DNA from: Chalciporus piperatus
Taxonomy: Eukaryota; Basidiomycota; Agaricomycetes; Boletales; Boletaceae
Assembly (NCBI GenBank): GCA_038093975.1
Contig: JBBPTG010000103.1
Location: 1 to 64,000, forward strand
DNA length: 64,000 nt
Direction: 5' to 3'
Under the pieces are notes generated by a model. The model was not told where the DNA came from. It saw nothing but the letters and a program-made list of their open reading frames with translations, and searched no databases. This document shows positions 46,437 to 58,283 of this stretch, one piece after another; within the stretch, counting starts at the first letter, position 1, and each line of letters opens with the position of its first letter. Both the position numbers and the translations under genes were made by a program.

Positions 46437-47362
46437 ATGCCTCACGACCACGACCATCATCACAACGAAAGTTGCGGCCACGAAAGCCACGATCATGATC
46501 ACGATCATGACCAAGGAGACGTCGGTCCCAACGACAACCTCTTCCCTTACATCGACCGCCCCCACGTCGTTGCCTTGAATGCGACTGGATCTGGTCCCAG
46601 CGTTATCAAGCCATGGCATTTGCGCATGAACGAGGAAGTTGTACGTACGGGGGAAACCCACTCATACGCGTCAACTAACGTCGATCGTACAGTACCTGGA
46701 ATCTGATGCAGACGAGCAATTGTAAGGCACCTTCAACTTGAACCCAACGCCTGCTGCTCAATGTTACTCCCTCATTGAGAATCATTCGCGTGCCATTTAC
46801 CGGTTCCGTTAAATTACGTTCTCTCCTCTTGAAAGCAGGTCCAGGTGATCAGACTCCACAGAAAATCGCTTTGGTATGTGATCTCACTCAAATGGTATTG
46901 GCAATCATACGCATACATGCACCGCAAAGTTTGCCGATGACCCAAGCTTGGACTTTGAAGATGTGTCGGACAAGACTCCAACGCAGGAGTTTGAAGTTCC
47001 TGTGGGGCGAGAAGTTGCCGAATATGCTGTCAGGTAAATCTTTTCTTACATTTCTGGAACTTTCCTGAGATGCTACCAACACGGATGCTTATAGGGCTAC
47101 AAAATTCAATAACGTGTCCTGCGTAACCCTGTTCATCCCCTCCAACCAAGGGGCTGAAACGACGAGAATATACTACGTTGGATTTCTTGGACACTGGACT
47201 GAGGTATGGAACGTCACAGTATAGATAGTACAGGAAGAGCTCTAATATTTGCCCTAGCGTAAAAGTAATCCGATCATAACGGTATACGAAGCGCAAGCCA
47301 ATTTGGCTGACCATCAGAAGATTCAAGGGATGGAGGGCAGTTTCAGCACGCATCAAACATAA
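46437..47362 (+). CDS. PITH-domain protein with His-rich N-terminus
   Basis: PITH-domain protein of the PITHD1/TXNL1 C-terminal family; TXNL1 members bind the 26S proteasome, other roles are unclear. The start (46437-46439) gives a metal-binding-like head, MPHDHDHHHNESCGHESHD plus further DHDHDHD, before DNLFPYIDRPHVVALNATG. The PITH fold shows KPWHLRMNEEVYLESDADEQLIIRVPFTGSVKLRSLLLKAGPGDQTPQKIALF, NLDFEDVSDKTPTQEFEVP, YAVRATKFNNVSCVTLFIPSN, TTRIYYVGFLGHWTE and PIITVYEAQANLADHQKI. Stop TAA at 47360-47362. Four or five introns. No thioredoxin domain is present. Convergent with the MED25-like gene (143 bp). Confidence 0.92.
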
Positions 47363-47505
47363 CATACCATACCATCGACTCGTAGTAGCATCCTGCAGCA
47401 TAAGTGTAAAGTAACAAACCTGTCAAGTGTAACCCATAGTCAAGCAACATCCTTCCTCGAGCAGCACCCTTCGCCGAGGGTGAACCAAAGACTTGGCGAT
47501 CAGCC

Positions 47506-50435
47506 TAATTCATTCCTTGGATTGATCCGTCTGCTGTGCGCTGCATGAAAGATTGCAACATTTCATAGTTCACTGCGCCACCGCTGCCACTCGGGCCACC
47601 GTTGTAAGCTCCATTGTTCATGGTTCCCAAGGCATTCGCCTGTAATATAGATGATCAGCACTAAAGGCGAACTCTCCAAAAGGATGCCTACATAGAAGCC
47701 TGCGGGGACATTGGCGGCTACCGTGCTATACGGGTTAGGGGTCATGGTCACTCCGAGCGAGCTCAAATCCTGACCAGCAGGTTGCTGGGTTTGTTGTGAT
47801 TGCTGCTGCTGCTGCTGCTGTCGTCGCATTTGCTCACGGGCAAGCTGTATGAGAAATTGTTTTTGCTTAGCTGGTTCAAGACCTTGTAGCCGACTCATCA
47901 TTACTGGTGGTATGTTTATACCACCAAACGATAGAGGTTTCGGCTCGTTGGTAGAAGGTTGCGGCTCCAACGTGTTTCCGATTCCAGGGAGTTCCGGGAG
48001 GCCATCAATGAAGAATGCACCCGCGAAACTAACACCCAGAGGAAAGATAAACAGAGTGCGGACGAATTTTCCCGATGGTTGCTGCCAGCCAGCATGGGCA
48101 CACTGTATTTGCATTGAGTGGGGAATCCACCAGACGGATAAAATGCACGCACGACACGGCGGTCAGCCATCAACTTGTTGAGCGCACGAAACCTCTGGTC
48201 GTTTGCGCCTGTGTCACCAACAGAGGGAATCGGTCTGAACTGCAACATGCGACTCCGAAATTGGTGTCGCGTGAGCCAAGCTTGGATCTCCGCATTGTCC
48301 TTCACGGGGTGCTTGCAAGGAGTGAGAGAAATATTCGTGGGCCAGCCGTCCGTGTTACTGCAAGACTTTTCAGTTGATACCTTCGCGAAAGAAAAAACAC
48401 AACCTACATATCACCTGACACATTCGGAGGCACGAACCCAACCACTTGTAATTGCATCTCGCTCGTTTGACCATTGGGCTGAGGAAACGTCCACGAGAGT
48501 GTCCCTTGCCAAACAGGTGTAGGCTGGATGAGCGGGGTATTTGTGGTATTAGCGCTCGTTGCCTGATGAGCTGTTGTTGACGTTTGTGCAGATGGTCCCA
48601 AGTTTTGCGGCCTGATCCCTTTTTTGTCGATCAATTTTTGCATTTGGGCGGCAACATCGGGGGTCATCGGTGGACGTGGTTGTGCTTCACTGGAACCCGG
48701 CTGTGCGTTATTTACATTGCCACCACGGGACTGCCAGAAATTCGCCAAAACCTGCGCATCACTGATCTGGGGTCTGTGTTCGTCCGTCGTAGAACTCGCC
48801 GTTCCCTTCGCCAGATTAGCCGTGAGACTCTGCGTCGACGGACCTGCCACTGCCGAACTCTGAGAGTTTACTCCAGACGCTCCATTCTGCGCATCCTTCG
48901 GCATTGACATCCTCTGATAGTGCTGCTTAAGGAGAAGTATAATCTGATCTCTGAGGAGAGTCTTCTGAGCTCTATCTTGTTGGAGTGCAGAAATGACAAC
49001 TGCTTGGCCAGTGCTTTGAGCATTGGACATCTGCATTTCTATCATTGCAACTTCTTTCTCTAATCCCTTAAGCCGTTCCATCACCTGTCCAAACTTGAGT
49101 CCCGTTGGGAATACTACCTGCTCGAGGAGTGAGGGAGTGATAAGGGGGAGGGAGGGGGCAGCCGGTGGCACCTGAGTGAAAGGAGAGGCGGAGGTTGGGG
49201 CAGGGGCATGGGTAGGGGTAGGGGTAGTGGCAGTGGCGGCGGTTATAGGCTGGGACGCGGACGAGGTGGGGTAATTGGGATGGAGGGGAATCGAAGGTGG
49301 ATTCTGGCCAGAAGTGGTGGTCTGACTGGAGGTGGGTGGTTGGGTGCGTTGGCTCGGTGGTGTACGTGCAACAGGGGCGGATCCTGAAGATGTCTTGGAC
49401 ATGGGCTCGACCTTGATTCGCTTTGGCTCTGGGCTTTGTTCAGAAGGCGGAGTGTCTGTCTGTCGTTTTGCGCCTTAGGCCGAATGAGCAAACCAACTGC
49501 TCCAAGGTATCAGGATTGCTTACCTGTCTTCTGGGGCGTCGGGAATCCGCAGAGTAGGAGGGTATGAGGTGCCTGCACACTAAACCAGGGGGACTGAGCT
49601 CCAGAACCTGCAACCTGCGGAAGGATTTCATTACTACGTTAACAGACAAACAAACCAGGACGAACCGATGTTTGAAGGTCCTGAAATTGGGGTAGCTTGC
49701 GAAGGCTAATCAGACTCAAGTTGACCTTTCTCTGTCAGGCAAAGATCCAGTTCCGCACTCCAACAGACGTAAGGAGTCCCCCACCTTTTTGAGTTCGTTT
49801 GGGATAGAATCCCAACTCACAGAATCTAGGTGCTGCAGCGTGTTGCACAGAGGTCTTTGAGAATTGTCAGGCGGAGAGGCTGCTATGTGAAGGAGATGAA
49901 GGATCAGTGATCGGTTCTCCTTCTGTGGCGATTGCGCTTGTGCATGGTTGGTGGCGGATGCCATGAGGATGTCGAATAGCTTTCATGGCCCTTGAGCGAG
50001 AACAGTGTAGGCAAGGAAATGGCAACATACCTCGATAGCAGCCACGAATCCCTCCAAGGCAGACAACCCTCGACCATTTGCCGAGTTTACCTGCCCAATG
50101 CCAAGTTTCGAGGGTTCCTCACGAAGTTCCTTTGTGACCTGAGCAAGAGGTGCAAAGAATCTCTTTGAAAGAAGAGGCAATGGTCTTGTGTCGGCGGCAC
50201 CATATGTTACGAACGCCAAACGGAACTATGGAGTGGACGGCGGTGAAGACCTGTCGCGAGGATATAGGCTAGACGCTCTTACTTGGTGGGTAGGGTGTAG
50301 CTCGGTCAGTCGCTTGAGGAGTGGATGTACATACTCGATCAGAACGCGAGACCATTCAGACGCAAGAATCAGGGAAGCTTCGGCGACACATGCCACAGCG
50401 ACGAGGTCAGGGTTTGGTTCTGGTCCTGTTGACAT
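47506..50435 (-). CDS. MED25: Mediator subunit 25-like protein with von Willebrand A domain
   Basis: Probable Mediator Med25-type protein, a transcription co-activator contact subunit. The start (50433-50435) gives MSTGPEPNPDLVAVACVAEASLILASEW, then RLAFVTYGAADTRPLPLLSKRFFAPLAQVTKELREEPSKLGIG, ALEGFVAAIELFDIL and LILHLLHIAASPPDNSQRPLCN: a vWA-like fold typical of Med25. A long Ser/Thr/Pro/Gln-rich linker follows, with a helical stretch (GQVMERLKGLEKEVAMIEMQM), a domain with LSWTFPQPNGQTSEMQLQVVGFVPP, and a polyQ run (RRQQQQQQQSQQTQQ, about 47780-47830). The C-terminus ends MLQSFMQRTADGSIQGMN, stop TAG at 47506-47508. About eight introns. The vWA assignment is good; the Mediator name follows family annotation of this architecture. 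Confidence 0.78.
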
Positions 50436-50789
50436 CGTCGGAGCCGTGTGCAAATGCGATCACTGCAGGGCTGCTAAATATACAAGTAGCACTGTGAAAT
50501 TGTCGAGAGTTCACCGACACTCCACAGTCACTACTCAAGTTGTGTATACCATTGTCTACAGCCGCGATGTCTAGAGTGGCTCCGAGAATTACTGAGCGAT
50601 CTAACATTGGCTACAAAGTCCATGAAACTACATCCAGGTGAACCGTCAGAGTAATACGTGATAGGGTAGCTGTAAATTGGCTGTAAATAAAAACATAGAC
50701 ATGGGGCTCAGTAGAGCCAAAGTCCATCGACATCTAACCAGGATACGTGAGTCCATGCAGATACGTATGTGAATCCAAAACATGATCCG
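50436..50789. other. intergenic, no gene seen
   Basis: This holds the upstream region of the MED25-like gene and the 3' flank of the secreted-protein gene. It includes ggctgtaaattggctgtaaat (short direct repeat, about 50668-50690). No open frame with family features. Confidence 0.4.
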
Positions 50790-51458
50790 CTACACGACTA
50801 GCCATGCACCACTCGCAAGGCCAGCAAGAGTGGTTGCCACGAGACAATACCACCCTGCTGGTATCGTTGTCGAGACGCGGTTAGCAGCATTGGCTTGTGC
50901 GGTATTGGTCCCAATCATTGAGAGCCACTGAGAATAGTTAAGGATTGTACCGGTGGTTGTCGCTGCGGGCAGAATGGTCGCTGGGCCAGTGGGGGTGAAA
51001 ATGCCCTGCAGTGTTACTGGGTCGCCGGCAGCGTTGGTGGTGGTATATATGTAAGGGGTTGGGCCGCCAGGTGGCTCTGGGGCTGGTTGACCTACTGGAC
51101 CGACTTGTGGGGCCGTTGTTGCGGTGGTCTGCAACAACGGCTTCGTGGTGGGCGTAGAGGATGTAAGAGAATTGGACAAAGTTGGGATCGAGGCCGAGCT
51201 AACGAGTGTTTGGCTGGAGAACGATATAAGCTGCCCGCACCGGATTACCTGAGATGCGAGACTTACAGGATACGGGTAGTTGGGATTCCAGCGGCGTTTT
51301 GGGTGATGACCTCTACGACAGTAGCACCAGCACTGTGGGATATGAGTGATACGCGTCTGAAAGGCAGGTATGACCTACTTGTTAATGACAGTCTCTGTCT
51401 GAGCGTTGACCAGAGCGGCGAGCAGTAAGAGCGCCATCGAGCAATACAAGCTTTTCAT
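50790..51458 (-). CDS. secreted Ser/Thr-rich, possibly GPI-anchored protein
   Basis: No known family. The start (51456-51458) gives a signal peptide, MKSLYCSMALLLLAALVNAQ, with cleavage likely after NAQ. After introns the mature part reads AGATVVEVITQNAAGIPTTRI, then LVSSASIPTLSNSLTSSTPTTKPLL, a Thr/Pro/Ala-rich stretch with PAPEPPGGPTPYIYTTTNAAG and FTPTGPATILP, suited to O-glycosylation. The C-terminus ends in small residues and a hydrophobic segment (CLVATTLAGLASGAWLVV), as in GPI attachment signals. Stop TAG at 50790-50792. Length about 175 residues. Basidiomycete genomes hold many such cell-wall proteins; no catalytic residue is visible. Confidence 0.72.
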
Positions 51459-51734
51459 CGTGGACGATGGCGGACACACTGAGGACGACCAAAGGACGAC
51501 GGTGAGCAGGCGGATATCAACGATCTGCAGAAACTCGGCAGACTCGGCAGATAACCCTGGGAAAGGTCCAAATCTGTATTTATAAATATTTTCAGCAAGC
51601 AGCTTGCGCCATAATTTTTTTCGGAGATGATTGATCGATTTTGGTGTTCTCGTTCTCTGTCTCTTCCTTCTCCGATCATCATCCTCGTCACAAGGCAATT
51701 CTCCCTCTCGACCGTATCACTTGCAAAGAAGAAA

Positions 51735-53667
51735 ATGCCTCCAAAAAAGGCCTCTGCTCAGGAGAAGAAGGTACTCCTCGGTCGTCCAAGTAATAACCTC
51801 AAGATCGGTATCGTCGGTACGTTCGCCCACCACTTCATATCTACGAGCAGATTAACAATCCATAATCAAGGCGTTCCAAACGTCGGCAAGTCCTCATTCT
51901 TCAATGCCCTTTCGAACACAGGTCTATATTTTGTTTCTGGGCTCTTGGATCTCACTGACCCTCGACAGACCTTGGAAAGGCTGCCAACTTCCCTTACGCG
52001 ACCATAAACCCTGAGGAAGCACGTATCCCAGTCCCTGATACACGATTCGAGTGGCTTTGTGATCTCTACAAGCCTGCATCGCGCGTACCAGCTTTCCTCA
52101 CATGTATCGATATCGCCGGCTTGACCGCTGTGCGTAATCTGATGCATTCATTTAAATCCCATCTCAACCAAGATTAGGGGGCATCAACAGGTGCCGGTCT
52201 AGGCAATGCGTTCTTGTCACACGTTCGTGCCGTCGACGGTATCTTCCAGGTCATACGAGCTTTCGACGACGCCGAGGTCATCCACGTCGAGGGTGACGTT
52301 GACCCCATACGAGATATGGAAATCATCCAAACAGAACTGCGGTTGAAGGACATAGAATGGGTTGAGAAGCACCTAGAAGGCCTGAAGCGGGGTGGTAGAA
52401 TTGGGAACACCAGCCTGGCCGACAAAGCCAGAAAGGAAGAAATAGTGCGTTCTTTAGTCCATTTGTTCCCCTAAAGCTCGTGCGGACCAAACCTTCAAGG
52501 CCACAGTTGAGAGAGTCCTAAAGACGTTAACCGAGGAGGGCAAAGATGTCCGTAAAGGAGACTGGACAAACAAAGAGGTGCGTATCTATACAACCTGTCG
52601 TTTCGATTTCTTTTTGTGATGAGAAAGAGCACCAAGCTCGAATAACCCAGCTCGTTGAGGCGGGAGTAACGCCCCATAACCCTATGAAATTACATTCTAT
52701 CTGATCCTTTTGACACCTGGTCGTATCATAACTGTTTGCCGGTATACTGACGCCATATTTCCAGGTAATTATCACCTTCGTGCCACCTTCCGGATGAAAA
52801 AGAGCTGTATGCTCGAATAACCCAGCTCGTTGAGACGGGAGTAACGCCCCATAACCCTGTGAAATTAATTATCCTTTCTGAACCTTCTCCGCAAAATGAC
52901 AGTTGTTCAGAGCTGACGACGCCTACAGATTGAGGTTGTCAACACCCTCTCACTTTTGACTGCCAAACCGGTTACGTATCTTGTCAATTTGAGTGAAAAG
53001 GATTACATTCGGAAGAAGAACAAATGGTGCGTGGGTTTGCAAGTTTCAAGCGCGTTTTACTTAGTCCTCGGAGGTTACCCAAGATCAAGGAATGGATTGA
53101 TACCAACAATCCCGGTGACCCTCTGATACCATTCTCCGTCTCGTTGGAAGAGCGTCTGTCTCAACTTAGTGACGAAGAAAAGGTTGAGGCCCAGAAAGGT
53201 GGAGCTCAGTGCGCGCTGCCTAAAATCACACAAGCTGGCTATGCCTCCCTTGACGTGAGTCCCCGGCGAACTCTGCCCTTGAAACACCTACCCACAACAT
53301 CTCCAGCTCATCCGATACTTTACCTGCGGTCCTGATGAGGTCCGAGCATGGACGATCCGAAGGGGCACAAAGGCCCCCCAGGCTGCTGGCGTTATCCAGT
53401 ACGTTTTTCTGGTTAACTACCTTGGCTTTATTGCTCATTTTCCTCTCCAGCTCCGACTTTGAGAACAAATTCGTGTGTGGTGAAATCATGACCTACGAGG
53501 ACCTTAAGGAGTATGGTAGCGAAACTGCTGTCAAAGCTGCCGGTAAATTGCGACAGCAAGGCAAGCCTTATGAGAGTGAGTATTCTTCCTCCTTTATTCT
53601 TGAATATCGGTCTGACACCCACTCAGTGGTTGACGGAGACATTGCTTATTGGAAAGCTGGTGGCTAA
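51735..53667 (+). CDS. OLA1: OLA1/YchF-type Obg-like ATPase
   Basis: P-loop NTPase of the TRAFAC class that binds ribosomes and stress factors and prefers ATP. The start (51735-51737) gives [28 protein letters not shown], then after an intron [16 protein letters not shown] (G1). Others: [29 protein letters not shown] (G3), [39 protein letters not shown] (the altered G4 that explains ATP preference), [44 protein letters not shown] and [21 protein letters not shown] (TGS domain). It ends [13 protein letters not shown], stop TAA at 53665-53667. One intron (52578-52928) is enlarged to 351 bp by a duplicated segment. Confidence 0.95.
52578..52928 (+). other. enlarged OLA1 intron with internal direct repeat
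   Basis: Donor GAG|GTGCGT and acceptor CTACAG|ATTGAGG. Two copies of an about 70 bp segment (gctcgaataacccagctcgt then tgag-cgggagtaacgccccataaccct), at 52621-52692 and 52795-52867, share all but a few positions and lie about 176 bp apart. Nothing in either copy is coding. Confidence 0.8.
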
Positions 53668-54007
53668 GGATACGAATATAAACTGTGTGCAGTGTGGCAG
53701 GTAGAAGTTTTTGTCCGGCGATGTACATTCAGTATAAGGATAGAATCGTTAGAACCACGACATCATTCAATTTACGCCGTTGAACTAGCTGTCCTCTAGC
53801 TTCGCCAAACCCGGCGAGGTGAAAGAGGTTCTTACAAGGGCTTGGGAAGCCACAACTAGACATTTGATTGAAAAGTTGGAAGCCGGACAGTAGATAATAT
53901 TCTACCGATCCTGATGCCCTAGCCATCGTCGATTTTGCACCATAACCTCCCAACTGGCCTGGTACCGTATGCGCGAGCTGCATCTCTTACCACAATAAAC
54001 AGCATTG
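53668..54007. other. convergent intergenic gap, no gene seen
   Basis: This is the 3' flank of OLA1 and of the pICln gene, which converge here. An 84-codon minus frame (53729-53983) has no family features and no intron support. Confidence 0.45.
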
Positions 54008-54879
54008 CTATTCCCTTGGTTCTGCTCGTTCGTTCAGATCCTCTTCAGTCTCTTCCAAATCGCCGTTGACTTGGTTTTGTGGTTGGAATGGATCCTGTAT
54101 GATGGACTCTAGATATTCAAGGGCAGCCTGCGGGAGTGTCTAGTACGGTGCGTAACGGTTGTCGTCTGTGAAATCGCTGCGCACCCGCCCAACCTCGCTC
54201 AATTCCTGTTCCTCATCCCCCGTAAAGGGTTCAAACCGGTCGGCAGAAACGAACGCATCGTTATCAGCCTCATCGTCTTCCGACACGTTTGGGTCAGGGT
54301 GCAATGCAGCACATGCCGACATGGCTTCGAAAATGGCGTCCACTGTATAATCGTGGATGGAAGTCGCACGCAAGCTCGGGATGATGATCAAAGAGGAGGA
54401 CGTACGTGAATCGGGGTTTTTGGGTACGATGATCAGTTCTCTCATCTCGGACACGTCTTCGGACGCTTCATCGGGTGGTGAGACAGTGACTCCCTCGTCG
54501 AGTTGACAGTATAGAGAGGGACTGCTTCCTTCTGCACGCGAGATGGCGTGAAGCGTTATGGTAGGATACTTGATCTCGAAACCGCGACCGGTGGAAGACA
54601 TGAAGACCAGCACACTTGATAAGATCGTCAATGTAGTGTTCTGGCGATAGAGCTGGAAAGAGATCGCTACCTCTCGATGACATATAACACACCCTCGGCA
54701 CCATCTTCAGCAGTGAATACATCGAGGGGAGGCTCGAGAGTTACGGAAACATTCTCCTCCTTGTGTCGAAGGATGGGAGGGATATCGCTGAAGGATGACG
54801 GCGTGGATGCGACGAAGTTTCTGTGCTCTTCAGCAGATACAAAAGCTGGGAGAGCGGTGATGATTGTCGCCGACGCCAT
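54008..54879 (-). CDS. pICln / LOT5-like methylosome subunit
   Basis: PH-like chaperone of Sm-protein assembly (pICln, Lot5 family). The start (54877-54879) gives MASATIITALPAFVSAEEHRNF, IPPILRHKEENVSVTLEPPLDVF and GAEGVLYVIE. After an intron: SVLVFMSSTGRGFEIKYPTITLHAISRAEG and SLYCQLDEG, then acidic loops, RELIIVPKNP, and a helix SIHDYTVDAIFEAMSACAALHPDPN. After the acidic exon a 57 bp intron (GTGCGCAG...CGCAG) joins EVGR to AALEYLESIIQDPFQPQNQ and an acidic tail, stop TAG at 54008-54010. Without that intron the frame would end at 54140. Divergent from the SH3 gene (286 bp). Confidence 0.82.
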
Positions 54880-55165
54880 GATCGTCAACGCTCGCGAGCA
54901 AGTGCAAGTGCAAGTGCAAGTCAGACAAACACTGCCTGCTTCAAGTGCTTGTTTATTTTTGGGGATTACAGTGACAAATGATAAGCCAACGTCGTCGCTC
55001 GTCGTGATCGTTCACGACGATGAGCATCTCCTTGATCACACTCATGAAGTCACCGAGTTCACCATCAGCCTGCGCCGTGCACAGCCGAGAGTCGCGGTAT
55101 TTATACTCTACGCCAAACTCCACGCCAGTCATTCAACGCCCGTTCTCCGCTCTATCACGACCCTC

Positions 55166-56031
55166 ATGTCTCATAACCTCCAAAATGCCGCCCTTCTTGG
55201 CCACATCGCAAGCCAGATCCAACTCGACGTTGCCTTTCTGGAATCTCAGAACTACCTCTCCGCGCAAGACGCAGCAACGATGAGAGAAATCATCGGTCGT
55301 CTACCAGTTCAGACACGCTCCGCCGTCGTGATCACGTCGCACGTTAACGTCGTGTCAGCACCGGTGACAAGCGGACGTGCTATTCCTCCTCCCGCCCCGA
55401 GACAAGTCCCTGCAGTGCCATGGAAAGCTGCACCCAAGCACGCTCGCGCTATCTGGAGTTACAACGAGCATGAGGCTGTACGCGCATCTGGTTATTACTG
55501 AAGCAGTCGTTGATCAATTCTCACAACGACAGGAAGCAAACGATCTATCCTTTGCGACGGGAGATATGATCGAGATCATTGAGGAGAAGAATGAAGATTG
55601 GTGGTACGGGAGAGTGCGAGGCAAGGAGGGACTGTTCCCTTCCAATTATGTCGAGAAAGTCGATAGTGCCGCACCCCCGACTGCTGCGACGACGATGCCG
55701 GCGGGGAGGCCATACCACCCGTTCGGAGCAGCCTTGCATGGAACGGACACGCCTCCGCCCAACGCAAGTGGTGTCAACTCTGTTGGTTTGCAGCAAGCGT
55801 CGGGACAGGCTGAGAAGAAGAGCAAGTATGGTGCTCTTGGTAACACGGTAACTGTTCGTTGCACGCGTAGGATGTCATTTCCGCTGATCAATCGTGCAGA
55901 TGGCAAACTCTGCTGCTGGAGGTGTCGGTTTCGGAGCTGGTAAGCTGTCGTTGATCAGTCCTTCTTTCAGAGTACTGAAGAACTTTGCAGGTGCTGCGAT
56001 TGGAGGTGGTTTGGTGAGAGCGATCTTTTGA
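55166..56031 (+). CDS. SH3-domain protein, LSB1-like
   Basis: Small cytoplasmic actin-patch adaptor in the style of yeast Lsb1/Pin3. The start (55166-55168) gives MSHNLQNAALLGHIASQIQLDVAFLESQNYLSAQDAATMREIIGRLP, the N-terminal helical domain. An SH3 domain follows: HARAIWSYNEHEA then, after an intron, EANDLSFATGDMIEIIEEKNEDWWYGRVRGKEGLFPSNYVEKV, with the conserved Trp pair and PSNYV. The C-terminus is Pro-rich and ends GGVGFGAGAAIGGGLVRAIF, a Gly/Ala tail also seen in related fungal proteins. Stop TGA at 56029-56031. Three or four introns. Confidence 0.85.
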
Positions 56032-56323
56032 GTATCTTTGTTTGATCTTCGTGTGCTACTACTACTAGTAGTACTACTAGAAATGACATGAGTGATATCA
56101 CGTGCCTTCTGAGTGGCAGGGCAACCGGTTATTGTCGCTGTCGGTCTCCACATCGCCCCAGACAGTGACTGGCACTGGCTGCGGATTCTACTCGTCTGCC
56201 CTGCCCTGCATCGCCCTTCTGCTGCGAGTTTAAGCGAGTCTAATAAGCTAGCGCACTTATCGTCCACCTTCACTCAAGCGCTCACTATCTGCGACCACCT
56301 CCTACATACCCTAGTAACCCAAA

Positions 56324-57966
56324 ATGCCATTCCTGGAATCCTTGCATGACGGCCTGGAGCGCATTCTACCTCGCAAGAAGAAACATATAGGCATCCCTGG
56401 CTCGATATCTGGTGGACTAGGAAATAAAAACGGAGTCGTCCAATATCAGGATGATGTGAGGTTCTCTCGGTTTTCCATTCACTTTCTATGTGCCGCAGTG
56501 GTCCATCTTAATCTCGACCGTCGTTTCTTTCACCATTCGTTTACGTAATTCTACCTTCTCTCCTACTCCTTGCAGATGCTTGCATGGACCAGACTGGGAC
56601 GCTGGTCTTCCTCCTCTTCGTACCCCTGCTCTGGGTCATATGGCTTGCGGTCATTTCATTCTCCACAGTTCAGCCATCCTCAACCGTACTGACGCGACAT
56701 GTCTCGCCTTTCTAGATGATAATATCCAAACCTGCCATCATCTTCCACGCCTCACAAGCGTTCTTCAACTTCCTTTCCATGGCTTGTTTCGCCAGCGTAG
56801 CTAGTTTTCAGGCAAAATGGCACGTCGGTCCCTGTGAGTCTCGCCCTTTTGCTCGCGCGGTGAGACCGATGGCTGACCTCTCGCTGACGCGCACAGCTGG
56901 TCTAACCGGATTCGCGATATTTGTATCCATCTCGGGCATCTTCCTCTCCCTTTTCTTGATGTTCGTCCCTGTTGTCTACGAGAAGTACAATAAATTTGCA
57001 CGTCTTGCACGCGCGCTACAGGAGGTACGCGTCGGCTTCATTCTCACGGGTACAGGCTCTACGTTGAGTCTTCTTGTCGCGTGCGTCATTTTCATTCCGC
57101 CTTCGCAATCTCCGTCCTGATGTGTTCCGTCGTTCTGCTTTTTCACATCATAGATTCATAACGACCATTTCTTCATGGACGGAACCAGGGTGTAAAAACC
57201 CGGCCAACGATCCTCACGCGTCCCTTGGCACAGGCTTTACAAGTGGTTTGCCAGGATGGTGCAGCACCAAGAAGGCGGGGTCTATATTCTTCTGGTTCAC
57301 CTTCGGTAATTACGATCGTTACCTGTGCTTCTGACCTCCCACTGATCCCCGTGTGATCTAGGCTTCTGGCTCGCATCACTCATCCTCTTGATCGTCGATT
57401 GGCGATCGGGTAACTTGACTGCGCGTCCTTTGGACCCACCGTTCATGCGTCCCGATATCGAAGAAGTTGAAGAAGTTGAAGAGGAGGAGGAGGAGGAGGT
57501 CCAAGAAACAACAGCATATCAGCCTGTTGGGTCTGCGGCACCACCATATGTTGCCAATGCTCAGACAACCACTACGCTTCCCCCACCAGCTGCTACTGCC
57601 CCTCGACGATCTACCTACGACAACTCCGACTCTCCAAACTCACCATTTGCTGACTCTAATCGCTGGTCCGTTGCTACCGCCAATATGGCTGCACCGAGCG
57701 CAATCGCGTACTCGGGTAACCCGCGGACCAGCGGATATGCAACACCTCCTTCAGCGACGTCGCGCCCATCCCTGGACGCGTATGGCGCGTTCTCTGACCC
57801 TGCGCCGTCAGGGTTTGGTGGGGTGTCGAGCACTGGTGACCCAAACGCGCCCCGAATCAGTCGGACGATGCAGTACGCAGATCCCTATGCCGCAGTACGA
57901 GCCTCTTTGGCTGCCAGCGGACACACTACAGTGCCAAGATACGACTCATATTCTGGATACCAGTGA
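56324..57966 (+). CDS. four-TM membrane protein with long disordered tail
   Basis: Unnamed fungal integral membrane protein. The start (56324-56326) opens a soluble head, MPFLESLHDGLERILPRKKK and GSISGGLGNKNGVVQYQDD. Four hydrophobic segments follow across introns: LVFLLFVPLLWVIWLAVISF, IIFHASQAFFNFLSMACF, FAIFVSISGIFLSLFLMFV and VGFILTGTGSTLSLLVA / FITTISS, then an extracellular-type loop with two Cys (EPGCK...GWCSTKKAG) and FFWFTFGFWLASLILLIVDW. The order and spacing resemble MARVEL/tetraspan-like proteins such as Sur7/fungal claudin types, but no single motif proves it. The tail of about 190 residues is acidic at first (EEVEEVEEEEEEEVQ) and then Ser/Thr/Pro-rich. Stop TGA at 57964-57966. 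Confidence 0.65.
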
Positions 57967-58283
57967 GACAGTGTTACTGCTGTTGATGTGTATGTTGCTG
58001 GACCTTGTCTAATGCCGTTGTATGCTCCAAACTGGCCGCCGTTGCTTTCTTTGCTTTACCTTTTGAATAATTAAGGACACTTGTTGCTGATGCTCGCCTC
58101 CTCCCATAACTCTATACCAGGATGTATCTTACTTTTCACATTTCACGAGCGATAAGTTATCTGATCCAATGTTTGAATGTGTGGGTGCTCGGTTCGAGTT
58201 TAATTGTTGATCGTGGATGTTGACAGAATCCCACGTTGGACCTTGTTCAGGTATTGAGTGGTTCAACGACTCAACTTGCTGTA
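57967..58283. other. intergenic, no gene seen
   Basis: 317 bp same-strand gap holding the 3' flank of the membrane-protein gene and the promoter of the next gene. A gctcggttcgagt at about 58188 resembles a tRNA B box, but no A box or cloverleaf is present. Confidence 0.45.

Noticed and set aside
53729..53983. Minus-strand 84-codon frame after OLA1
   Set aside because: No homology features, lies in a convergent 3' gap, and overlaps likely UTRs.
58180..58205. tRNA-like B box (ggttcgagt)
   Set aside because: No A box or cloverleaf stems within 80 bp upstream.
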